Assembly: GCF_014836535.1 (NCBI RefSeq)
Contig: NZ_JACSQP010000003.1
Span: forward strand, 196,966-260,965
Origin: Microbacterium pullorum
Lineage (GTDB): Bacteria; Actinomycetota; Actinomycetes; Actinomycetales; Microbacteriaceae
Length of the DNA: 64,000 nt
Reading direction: 5' to 3'
In this document: positions 55,088 through 64,000 of the stretch, in pieces
How positions within the stretch are numbered: position 1 is the first letter of the stretch
How the letters are laid out: every line of letters starts with the position of its first letter
The notes under the pieces: model-generated
Seen by the model: only the letters and a program-made list of their open reading frames with translations
The model's database searches: none
Told to the model about the DNA's origin: nothing
Translations under genes and position numbers: made by a program

Positions 55088-56404
55088 GTGTACATCACCG
55101 GTCGCCTCGCCGCCCTCGTCGCCCTCGGCGTCGTGCCCGTCGTGCTGCTCGGCGCCGCCGGCATCGCGCCGTGGCCGGTCGCGGTGTTCTGGCTCATGGG
55201 ATGCGCGGCGCTGGCCCTGACGGATGCCGCGGCGGCCGCCGCCCCGCAGCGCCTCCACCTCACCCGCACCGGCCCCACCCGCACCCGCCTGGGTGAGGCG
55301 ATCCAGACGCGACTGGTGCTGGAGAACACCGGCTCCCGCCGGGTGCGCGGCCGGCTGCGCGATGCGTGGCAGCCCACCGCGGGCGCCCCCGCAGAGCGCG
55401 CGGCGGTGGATGTGTCTCCCGGCGAACGGCGCACGGTCACCGTGCCGCTGCTCCCCCGGCGTCGGGGCGAGCTGCGCAGCCTCTTCGTCGCGGTGCGCTC
55501 TCACGGCCCGATCGGGCTGGCGGGGCGCCAGGCGCGCCTGGACGTGCCGGGCACCGTGCGCGTGCTCCCCGCCTTCACCTCGCTGCGGCAGTTGCCCTCG
55601 CGACTGGTGCGACTGCGAGAGCTCGACGGCAACACCAGCCTGCAGGTGCGGGGACAGGGCACCGAGTTCGACAGTCTGCGCGAGTACGTGCGCGGCGACG
55701 ACGTGCGCTCCATCGACTGGCGCGCGACGGCCCGTGCCGGCACGACGATGCTGCGCACGTGGCGGCCCGAACGCGACCGGCACGTGGTGATCGTCGTCGA
55801 CACCGGACGCACCGCCGCCGCGCGCGTGGGCGACGGCGTGCGCCTGGATGCCGCCATGGAGGCGGCGCTGCTGCTGGCGGCCCTGGCCGCCCGTGCGGGC
55901 GACCACGTGCATCTCGTGATGTTCGACCGGGTGCTGCGCGCACGCGTGACGGGCTTGGACGGTGCCGCGCTGCTGCCGGCGATGATGGAGGCGATGGCCC
56001 CCGTCGAGGCGCAGCTGATCGACACCGACTGGGATGCCGCGTTCGCGCAGGTGCGCGCGGTGACGTCCCGTCCCGCGCTCATCGTGCTGCTGACGGCGCA
56101 GGATGCGCCGGAGGCGTCGCGGGGGTTCCTCGGGTCGCTCCCGGCCCTCACGAGGCGCGCCCACGTGCTCGTGGGCACGGCGACCGATGCCGCACCCGAT
56201 CCGTCCACGCCTGCGCCCGGCCGCCGCCGGACCGCCGACGACGTCTACCGCGCCGCGGCGGTCGAGCGCACCGCGCGCGACGCCGCGCGGGTCGCCGCGG
56301 CGGTGGCGCGCGCGGGTGGGGAGGCGCTGGCGGCGCCCGCGGAGGATCTCCCCCCGCGCATCGCGGACCGCTACCTCGCGCTCAAGGCAGCGGGCAGGCT
56401 CTAG
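55088..56404 (+). CDS. DUF58 domain protein (MoxR partner)
   Basis: A 438-residue protein with two N-terminal membrane helices (about 8-50) and the DUF58 block FDSLREYVRGDDVRSIDWRATARAG near residue 200, followed by a VWA-like fold (VVIVVDTGRTAAARVG). DUF58 and MoxR proteins work together in processes not yet defined at the molecular level. GTG start. The next gene, an aquaporin, has its own promoter, so the block ends here. Confidence 0.91.
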   Translation: MYITGRLAALVALGVVPVVLLGAAGIAPWPVAVFWLMGCAALALTDAAAAAAPQRLHLTRTGPTRTRLGEAIQTRLVLENTGSRRVRGRLRDAWQPTAGAPAERAAVDVSPGERRTVTVPLLPRRRGELRSLFVAVRSHGPIGLAGRQARLDVPGTVRVLPAFTSLRQLPSRLVRLRELDGNTSLQVRGQGTEFDSLREYVRGDDVRSIDWRATARAGTTMLRTWRPERDRHVVIVVDTGRTAAARVGDGVRLDAAMEAALLLAALAARAGDHVHLVMFDRVLRARVTGLDGAALLPAMMEAMAPVEAQLIDTDWDAAFAQVRAVTSRPALIVLLTAQDAPEASRGFLGSLPALTRRAHVLVGTATDAAPDPSTPAPGRRRTADDVYRAAAVERTARDAARVAAAVARAGGEALAAPAEDLPPRIADRYLALKAAGRL

Positions 56405-56461
56405 CGGCAGGCCACCGGAATCCGCGTCGCGCGTGCGCTTCCGGCACGGCGGGCGTGCGGA

Positions 56462-56467
56462 TACTGT
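56462..56467 (+). promoter_or_regulatory. -10 element TACTGT of the aquaporin gene
   Basis: TACTGT lies 22 bases before the ATG. GAAAGGAG follows as ribosome binding site, so this mRNA has a short normal leader. Confidence 0.45.
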
Positions 56468-56489
56468 GAGCGCGAAAGGAGCTGTCACC

Positions 56490-57296
56490 ATGAGCAACGA
56501 CCCCCGCCCTGCACAGCCCGTCGCCCCCACCCCCCTCGACCACACCCCCTCACCCACCGGGCCCCGCATGCCCGCCCGGCTCACCGCCGAGGCGATGGGG
56601 ACGTTCCTGCTCGTGTTCGGCTCGATCAGCGCGGCGCTGTTCGCCGCCGACTTCGGCGTCGGCGCGGGGGGCACCTCGCTCGGCATCGGGTTCGTGGGCG
56701 TCGCGCTCGCCTTCGGCCTCACCGTCGTCGCCGGCGTCTACGCGTGGGGCCCGATCTCCGGCGGTCATTTCAACCCGGCCGTGACACTGGGGCTGGCCGC
56801 CGCCGGACGCTTCCCGTGGAAGGACACCGTCGGATACATCGTCGCCCAGATCGTCGGTGGCGCCATCGGCACGACCCTCATCGTGCTGATCGGGCTGTTC
56901 GGCCCCGACGGCTGGCTGCGTTCGGCGCAGGACGGCGGCTTCGCCAGCAACGGCTACGGCGCCCACTCCCCCGGCGGGTTCGGCATGGGCTCCGCGATCG
57001 TCGCGGAGATCCTGTTCACCGCGATCTTCGTGTTCGTCATCCTGGGCGTCACCCACCCCACCCGGGGGACGAAGCTGGCCGGTCTCGTGATCGGGCTGAC
57101 CCTGACCCTCATCCACCTGGCATCCATCCCCATCGACAACACCTCGGTCAACCCCGCCCGTTCCATCGCGACGGCCATCTACGGCGGCGGAGACGCCCTG
57201 CTGCAGCTGTGGGTGTTCCTGGTGTTCCCGATCGTGGGCGCGCTCCTGGCCGGGTTCGCCAACCGGGCGCTGTTCGACGGACGCACGCTGGGGTGA
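56490..57296 (+). CDS. Aquaporin (MIP family)
   Basis: A 268-residue water or small-solute channel with six membrane helices and both NPA half-helices, SGGHFNPAVTLG and NTSVNPARS. The Arg after the second NPA belongs to the selectivity filter. Small residues and the narrow AqpZ-like context suggest water, but the filter positions cannot be settled by eye. A 40-residue Pro-rich N-terminal extension precedes helix 1. Ribosome binding site GAAAGGAG. It is followed by a strong terminator. Confidence 0.92.
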   Translation: MSNDPRPAQPVAPTPLDHTPSPTGPRMPARLTAEAMGTFLLVFGSISAALFAADFGVGAGGTSLGIGFVGVALAFGLTVVAGVYAWGPISGGHFNPAVTLGLAAAGRFPWKDTVGYIVAQIVGGAIGTTLIVLIGLFGPDGWLRSAQDGGFASNGYGAHSPGGFGMGSAIVAEILFTAIFVFVILGVTHPTRGTKLAGLVIGLTLTLIHLASIPIDNTSVNPARSIATAIYGGGDALLQLWVFLVFPIVGALLAGFANRALFDGRTLG

Positions 57297-57315
57297 GGGC
57301 CGCGGCGCGAACGAC

Positions 57316-57350
57316 ACGACGGCCCGCCCCTCGAAGGGGCGGGCCGTCGT
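57316..57350. terminator. Bidirectional terminator between aquaporin and katG
   Basis: ACGACGGCCCGCCCC (57316-57330) and GGGGCGGGCCGTCGT (57336-57350) form a perfect 15-bp stem with loop TCGAA, between convergent genes. Confidence 0.8.
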
Positions 57351-57371
57351 TGCGTCAGGGCGCGGTCGCGC

Positions 57372-59717
<2,346 letters not shown>

Positions 59718-59760
59718 TCAGGAGGCCAGCGGGTCGGGGAGTGTCAGCGGGTCGGGGGTG

Positions 59761-60195
59761 TCAGGCGGACGCGGTGCACGTGGCGCAGCGGCCCCAGAAC
59801 GTCACCTCGGCGGCGGCGACGTCGAAGCCGTGCGTCTCAGACGGATGCAGGCACGGAGCATGCCCCACGGTGCAGTCGACGTCTTCGACCCGGCCGCATG
59901 ACGTGCAGACGAGGTGGTGGTGGTTGTCGGCGACGCGCAGTTCGAACAGCATCGGCCGGCCGGCCGGCTCGATACGGCGCACGAGTCCGGCGTCGGCGAA
60001 GTCGCCGAGCGCGTTGTAGACGGACTGCCGACTGGTGCGGGGCACGATCGGCGCCACGCAGGCATAGACGTCGTCGGCGCTGGCGTGCGGGCGCACGGCG
60101 AGCGCGTCGTACACGGCGCGGCGGGAATCGGTGACCCGCAGCCCCGCGGCGCGGATCGCGCTCGCGGCATCCGGGATCGTCGTCTGCCGTGTCAT
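59761..60195 (-). CDS. furA: Fur-family peroxide-responsive repressor (FurA/PerR-like)
   Basis: A 144-residue Fur-family repressor. An N-terminal winged helix (about 1-80, RVTDSRRAVYDALAVRPHASADDVYACV) is followed by the metal domain with HHHLVCTSCGRVEDVDC and a C-terminal CATC, giving two CxxC pairs for structural zinc, plus His/Asp ligands for the sensing Fe/Mn site. Linkage to katG indicates peroxide sensing. The ATG is 6 bases from the -10 TATGCT, and the promoter lies inside a 17-bp-arm palindrome, a clear autoregulatory site. Confidence 0.94.
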   Translation of the reverse strand: MTRQTTIPDAASAIRAAGLRVTDSRRAVYDALAVRPHASADDVYACVAPIVPRTSRQSVYNALGDFADAGLVRRIEPAGRPMLFELRVADNHHHLVCTSCGRVEDVDCTVGHAPCLHPSETHGFDVAAAEVTFWGRCATCTASA

Positions 60196-60201
60196 GCCCC
60201 C

Positions 60202-60242
60202 AGCATACAGTTGTTTTGACTAAGACAAAACAACTGTATGCT
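60202..60242 (-). promoter_or_regulatory. furA-katG operator/promoter: 17-bp perfect inverted repeat
   Basis: AGCATACAGTTGTTTTG (60202-60218) is the exact reverse complement of 60226-60242, with spacer ACTAAGA. On the minus strand it supplies TATGCT (60207-60202), a -10 exactly 6 bases before the furA ATG, and TTGTCT/TTTTGT as -35 candidates. It is by far the most AT-rich spot nearby. The last base also belongs to the spoIIM-like gene's stop codon, so the hairpin may terminate that gene as well. Confidence 0.88.
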
Positions 60243-61237
60243 CAGCCGGCCACCAGCCGCGCGGTGCCGCGCTCGTACTCGGGGAGATCGCCCGTCTCAC
60301 CGCGCCGCGTCGCGCGCCCACCGACCACGAGCATGTAGACGAGGAACGCGGCAAGGGCCAGTGCGCCGATGCCGATCTTCAGCGCCCACGGCCAGGGCTG
60401 GGCGGTGACGAAACCCTCGATGAGACCCGAGACCGCCAGCGCCAGCGCCAGTCCGACCGCGACGGTCACCAGCGACCGGCCCGCGGCGGCGAGCGCGACG
60501 CCCCTCCCCCGGCGGCCGGGGGCGACCCAGGCCCAGAAGATGTGCAGGCCCGCGGCGCCCGCGACGAAGATGCTCGTGAGCTCGAGCAGGCCGTGGGGGG
60601 CGATGTAGAGCAGGAAGACGTCGCCGCGGCCGAAGGCGAAGAGCACCGCGGCCGCCGTCCCCACCCCGATCGCGTTCTGCATCAGCACCATGAGCGGCCA
60701 GATGCCCGTGATGCCGAACGCGACGCACTGCGCGGCGATCCAGGCGTTGTTGGTCCACACGGTCCCCGCGAACACCGCCGCCGGGTTCTCGCTGTAGTAC
60801 TGGGTGAACTCGCCCTCGGCATACTGTTCCAGCTGCGCCTGACTGCCCAGCGTCGCCAGCACCGCGGGGTCTCCCGCGATCCAGCTCGCCGCGAGGGCTG
60901 CGACGATGACGAAGCCGACCGCGATGGCCAGCGTCGTGTAGCGAAGGCGATACAGCGCCGCCGGCAGCTGCAGGACGAAGAAGCGCGGCAGCTGCCGCAG
61001 CACGTTGTCGGGGGTGCCGGTCAGGCGCAGGCGCGCGCGCGAGAGCAGCGTCGAGAGGTAGTCGCCCTCCGGCGTGCGTCCGGCGGAGGTCTTCAGGTCC
61101 GCCAGGTCTGCGGATGCCGCGCGGTAGCGGGCGACCAGCTCGTCGGCCTCGGCGCCGTCGAGCCTGCGGCGACGGCCCAGTTCGTCGAGGCGGGCCCACT
61201 CCTCGTGCCGGGCTGCAGCGAGGGCGTCGGCATCCAT
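60242..61237 (-). CDS. Stage II sporulation protein M-like (SpoIIM/DUF95) membrane protein
   Basis: A 331-residue protein with an N-terminal soluble part (about 1-90) and about five to six membrane helices, of the SpoIIM/DUF95 family. HIYRAS-like WARLDELGRRRRLDG and APHGLLELTSIFVAGAAGLHIFWAW (conserved PHG segment) are typical. Actinobacteria that do not sporulate keep it beside an RDD gene and a MoxR/DUF58 pair. The ATG at 61237 lies 7 bases after a TACAGT -10; the gene is divergent from the RDD gene. Confidence 0.9.
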   Translation of the reverse strand: MDADALAAARHEEWARLDELGRRRRLDGAEADELVARYRAASADLADLKTSAGRTPEGDYLSTLLSRARLRLTGTPDNVLRQLPRFFVLQLPAALYRLRYTTLAIAVGFVIVAALAASWIAGDPAVLATLGSQAQLEQYAEGEFTQYYSENPAAVFAGTVWTNNAWIAAQCVAFGITGIWPLMVLMQNAIGVGTAAAVLFAFGRGDVFLLYIAPHGLLELTSIFVAGAAGLHIFWAWVAPGRRGRGVALAAAGRSLVTVAVGLALALAVSGLIEGFVTAQPWPWALKIGIGALALAAFLVYMLVVGGRATRRGETGDLPEYERGTARLVAG

Positions 61238-61244
61238 GTGATTC

Positions 61245-61250
61245 ACTGTA
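61245..61250 (-). promoter_or_regulatory. -10 hexamer TACAGT, leaderless start of the SpoIIM-like gene
   Basis: TACAGT on the minus strand ends 7 bases before the ATG at 61237, in the 16-base gap to the divergent RDD gene. Confidence 0.5.
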
Positions 61251-61253
61251 GAC

Positions 61254-62096
61254 GTGCCGCCCCCCGGACCCGCCGTCGAGATCCGCCAGGACGAGATCCT
61301 CACCGGCGAAGCCGTCGCCTTGGACGTGCAGCCGATCGGCTACTTCCTGCGGGCGCTGGGCACCCTCATCGACATGGTCGCCGGCGTGCTGCTGTTCGCC
61401 CTGCTGGCGCTGGTGACCTCGTGGATCGCCGGGCAGAGCGTGCTGGGCAGCCAGCTGTCCACCGTCTTCACCATCGCGGTGCTGGTACTCGTGACGGTCG
61501 TCGTGCCGACCCTCGTCGAGACGCTCACCCGCGGCCGCAGCCTGGGCAAGCTCGCGATCGGTGCGCGCATCGTGCGCGCCGACGGGGGCGCGTCGGGGTT
61601 CCGGCAGGCGTTCATCCGCGCGCTCGTGGGTGTGTTCGAGCTGTGGTTCACGATCGGCGCGGTCGCCGGCATCGTCGGCGCATTCACCCCGAGGGCCGAG
61701 CGACTGGGCGACCTCATGGCCGGCACCTACAGCGAACGCACCCGCACACCGAAGCTGCCGCCGCCGCCCCCCGGCATGCCGCCCGCGCTCGCGGGGTGGG
61801 CGACGGTCGCCGACGTGGGGCGGCTGCCCGACCAGCTGGCGCGTCGCGTGGCCCAGTTCGCACGGCAGGCGACGGCGCTGGATCCCGCCGCCCGGGCCCG
61901 CACCGCCCACGCGCTCGCAGCCGAGGTGCGGGCGTTCGTGGCGCCCGTGCCGCCGGTCGACCCCGAGACCTTCCTGGTGGGCGTGATCGCGGCGCGCCGC
62001 GAACGGGAGCTGCGGGCCCTGCGCGGCGAGGACGAACGCACCGCCGCACTCACCGCCGGCACCGGCATCGCCCCCCGCGGCTTCCCCGCCCGCTGA
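61254..62096 (+). CDS. RDD-family membrane protein
   Basis: A 280-residue protein with an RDD domain of three to four helices (about 25-160: GYFLRALGTLIDMVAGVLLFALLAL, RGRSLGKLAIGARIVRADG, RAERLGDLMAGTY) and a cytoplasmic C-terminal tail of 110 residues. In mycobacteria (as I recall, Rv3694c/Rv3695) it is the divergent neighbour of the SpoIIM-like gene, the same arrangement as here. Some RDD proteins have been linked to Na+ or Li+/H+ exchange, others are unknown. The GTG start lies only 16 bases from the divergent ATG. Confidence 0.88.
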   Translation: MPPPGPAVEIRQDEILTGEAVALDVQPIGYFLRALGTLIDMVAGVLLFALLALVTSWIAGQSVLGSQLSTVFTIAVLVLVTVVVPTLVETLTRGRSLGKLAIGARIVRADGGASGFRQAFIRALVGVFELWFTIGAVAGIVGAFTPRAERLGDLMAGTYSERTRTPKLPPPPPGMPPALAGWATVADVGRLPDQLARRVAQFARQATALDPAARARTAHALAAEVRAFVAPVPPVDPETFLVGVIAARRERELRALRGEDERTAALTAGTGIAPRGFPAR

Positions 62097-62153
62097 CCCG
62101 CCGCGCCCGCACCGGGTCCGCCCCGCGCCGCGCTGCCGGCCCGGGCTGCTCGA

Positions 62154-62778
62154 GTGTCACTTCCGCGCAATGCGCGGGCCCCACACCCACCACAAGCGAC
62201 ACCGGAACAGCGCGTGCCCGCGCGGACCGCGGGCGCGGGGCGGCGGGCGCGGGGCGGCGGGCGGCGGGCGGCGGGCGGCGGGCGGCGGGCGGCGGGCGGC
62301 GGGCGGCGGGCGGTTCGGGTGTCGCCACCGCACGGTGCGCGGAAGCAACACCCGCCATACGCGACACCGGAACGGCGCGCCCGCAGCGTCGCGGGGACAG
62401 GTGCGCCGCGGGCTGGTTCGCGTGTCCCTTCCGCGCAGTGCGCGGGCGCACACCCACCACACGCGACACCGGAACGGCGCCTACCCGGCCGCGGGCGGGA
62501 GCGGGGCTCGCGCGGGCCGGTTCGCGTGTCGCTTCCGCGCAGTGCGCGGGCGCACACCCACCACACGCGACACCGGAACGGCGCCTACCCGGCCGCGGGC
62601 GGGAGCGGGGCTCGCGCGGGCCGGTTCGCGTGTCGCTTCCGCGCAAGTGCGCGGGCAACACACCCACCCCAAGCGACACCGGAACAGCGCTTCCCGGCGC
62701 TGGACCGGGCGCGGGCCCTTCGGGTGTCACTTCCGCACAGGACGCGGCCGCGACACTCACCACTCGCGGCACCGGAAC
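62154..62778. repeat. Array of six 54-56 bp structured repeats
   Basis: This convergent gap of 732 bases (62097-62828) holds no gene. Six cores lie at 62154-62208, 62319-62373, 62422-62475, 62526-62579, 62630-62685 and 62724-62778. Each begins GTGTC and ends in CACCGGAAC; in most, GTGTCGC at the left is complementary to GCGACAC at the right, and GTTC/GAAC extends the stem past a 2x2 internal loop. Cores 3 and 4 differ by one base and share an identical 50-bp spacer, giving a 104-bp period. An inner CCGCGCA-G-TGCGCGG palindrome occurs in several copies. Confidence 0.88.
62252..62307 (+). repeat. Eight perfect tandem GGGCGGC heptamers
   Basis: (GGGCGGC)8 without a mismatch, followed by GGGCGGT and preceded by related GGGCGCGGGGCGGC blocks. 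It lies between the first and second copies of the 54-56 bp repeat and accounts for their wider spacing. Regular G3 runs allow G-quadruplex formation, and copy number should vary by slippage. Confidence 0.92.
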
Positions 62779-62828
62779 CGCGCGCGAGCCGCGGCGACGC
62801 GGCGCGGCGGCGCGGCGGCCCGGCGACG

Positions 62829-64000
62829 TCAGTAGCGGTAGTGGTCCAGTTTGTACGGGCCGTCCACGGGCACGCCGATATAGGCGGCCTGCGCGGGGGT
62901 CAGGGTGGTCAGTCGCACCCCGAGCGCGTCGAGGTGCAGCCGCGCGACCTTCTCGTCGAGGTGCTTGGGCAACGTGTACACGGCGGTCGGGTACTGATCA
63001 CGCCGGGTGAACAGCTCGATCTGCGCGAGTACCTGATTCGTGAAGGACGCGCTCATGACGAACGACGGATGCCCCGTGGCGTTGCCGAGGTTCAGCAGCC
63101 TCCCCTCGCTCAGCACGAGCACGCTGCGCCCGGTCGGCAGGCGCCATTCGTGCACCTGCGGCTTGATCTCCACCCGCTCCGCCCCGGGCAGTGCCTCGAG
63201 CCCCGCCATGTCGATCTCGTTGTCGAAGTGCCCGACGTTGCCGACGATCGCGAGGTGTTTGAGCGCAAGGAGGTCGTCCACCGTGACGACGTCCTTGTTG
63301 CCCGTCCCGGTGATGAGCATGTCGACCTGACCGGCCACATCGGCCAGCCGCGCCACCTGATACCCGTCCATCGCCGCCTGCAGCGCGCAGATGGGGTCGA
63401 CCTCGCTCACGATGACGCGCGCCCCCTGACCGCGCAGCGCCTCCGCGGCCCCCTTGCCGACATCGCCGTACCCGCACACGAACGCGACCTTGCCGCCCAT
63501 CAGCACATCGGTCGCCCGGTTGATGCCGTCAGGCAGCGAATGACGGATGCCGTACTTGTTGTCGAACTTGGACTTCGTGACCGAGTCGTTGACGTTGATC
63601 GCGGGGAAGAGCAGATGACCGGATGCCGCGAGCTCGTACAGCCGGTGCACACCGGTGGTCGTCTCCTCCGTGACGCCGAGGAGGTCCTCGGCCATGCGCG
63701 TGAAGCGCTGCGGGTCACGCTCGAGACTGCGCCGCAGCAGCTCGAGGATGACGCTGTACTCGGCGGGGTCGTCGGGTGCGGCATCCGGCACGGCCCCGGC
63801 CTTCTCGAACTCGACGCCCTTGTGCACGAGCAGGGTCGCATCTCCGCCGTCGTCGAGGACGAGGTTCGGTCCGTCGAACCCCTCGTCGCTCCAGTCGAAG
63901 ATGCGGTCGGCGAGGTGCCAATACTCCTCGAGCGTCTCGCCCTTCCACGCGAACACCGGCACGCCTCGCGGGTCCTCGGCCGTGCCCTCGGTGCCGACGA
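62829..64000 (-). CDS. ahcY: Adenosylhomocysteinase (partial, N-terminus beyond the window)
   Basis: The C-terminal 390 residues or so of S-adenosylhomocysteine hydrolase, which splits SAH to adenosine and homocysteine in the activated methyl cycle. The frame runs off the right edge: codons before [16 protein letters not shown] read [10 protein letters not shown], so 63962 is not the start. [17 protein letters not shown] (substrate site with Lys/Asp/Asn), [15 protein letters not shown] (NAD site) and the C-terminal KLDHYRY are diagnostic. It closes the loop with metX/metY, recycling homocysteine. In mycobacteria sahH also lies close to mtrA. Confidence 0.95.
   Translation of the reverse strand, partial: VGTEGTAEDPRGVPVFAWKGETLEEYWHLADRIFDWSDEGFDGPNLVLDDGGDATLLVHKGVEFEKAGAVPDAAPDDPAEYSVILELLRRSLERDPQRFTRMAEDLLGVTEETTTGVHRLYELAASGHLLFPAINVNDSVTKSKFDNKYGIRHSLPDGINRATDVLMGGKVAFVCGYGDVGKGAAEALRGQGARVIVSEVDPICALQAAMDGYQVARLADVAGQVDMLITGTGNKDVVTVDDLLALKHLAIVGNVGHFDNEIDMAGLEALPGAERVEIKPQVHEWRLPTGRSVLVLSEGRLLNLGNATGHPSFVMSASFTNQVLAQIELFTRRDQYPTAVYTLPKHLDEKVARLHLDALGVRLTTLTPAQAAYIGVPVDGPYKLDHYRY

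Noticed and set aside
62154-62778. CRISPR array
   Set aside because: The 54-56 bp units are degenerate, two adjoining spacers are identical, one spacing is 165 bp, and no cas gene is present.
60542-63010. 822-codon + strand frame and several minus frames through the 62-kb repeat array
   Set aside because: They cross the SpoIIM and RDD genes in the wrong frame, and in the array they give only repeat-derived Arg/Gly/Thr peptides; no start signal.

Overview
The window is a contiguous chromosomal stretch from a high-G+C actinobacterium, most likely a Microbacteriaceae member close to Microbacterium. The evidence is a strong GC third-position bias, a WhiB protein, the SigR-RsrA mycothiol/thiol stress pair, MtrAB-LpqB, a multifunctional Kgd-type 2-oxoglutarate dehydrogenase, a DUF222/HNH (13E12-family) protein, and an overused GGATGCC/GGCATCC heptamer. 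No rRNA, tRNA, CRISPR array, insertion sequence or prophage is visible. The species call is inference.

Layout. 0.1-4.1 kb: an arginase-family enzyme coupled to a small HEXXH protein, an iron-regulated siderophore-interacting-like protein with a good IdeR/DtxR box, a tyrosine phosphatase/AhpD pair and an alpha/beta hydrolase. 4.1-9.2 kb: a complete five-gene dipeptide/oligopeptide ABC importer with stop/start overlaps. 9.2-14.5 kb: a protealysin-like M4 protease with its emfourin-type inhibitor, a GNAT, ung, a DUF222-HNH protein and an SDR. 14.6-18.3 kb: metY, a DUF2332 gene and metX (homocysteine by direct sulfhydrylation). 18.3-26 kb: thiamine-binding protein, GT87-like membrane protein, nnrD, an old-yellow-enzyme, two CNNM/CorC-type membrane proteins and guaB1. 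26.1-29.8 kb: kgd.

From 29.9 kb to the right edge, the genes recur (partly reordered) in the Mycobacterium tuberculosis Rv3219-Rv3248c region as I recall it: rsrA-sigR divergent from aroA-rsgA, then bcp, whiB1-like, pdtaS, Rv3235-like, secA, hpf, comF, lpqB-mtrB-mtrA and finally ahcY (truncated by the window edge). Into this are set CpaE-like and CpaB-like genes with an excisionase-type HTH gene, and at 51-62 kb a membrane block (GDPD-type membrane protein, DUF4129, DUF4350, MoxR, DUF58, later SpoIIM and RDD). The block resembles the mycobacterial moxR2 locus but is split by aquaporin, katG and furA.

Regulation is unusually readable. Fifteen genes have a perfect TANNNT -10 hexamer exactly 6-7 bases before the start codon, the signature of leaderless transcripts. 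SigR has a plausible autoregulatory promoter inside the start of aroA. furA has a 17-bp perfect inverted repeat on its promoter. Several 12-23 bp perfect hairpins close convergent gene pairs.

The least explained stretch is the 732-base convergent gap between the RDD gene and ahcY. It holds six copies of a 54-56 bp element with complementary ends, plus eight perfect tandem GGGCGGC heptamers.
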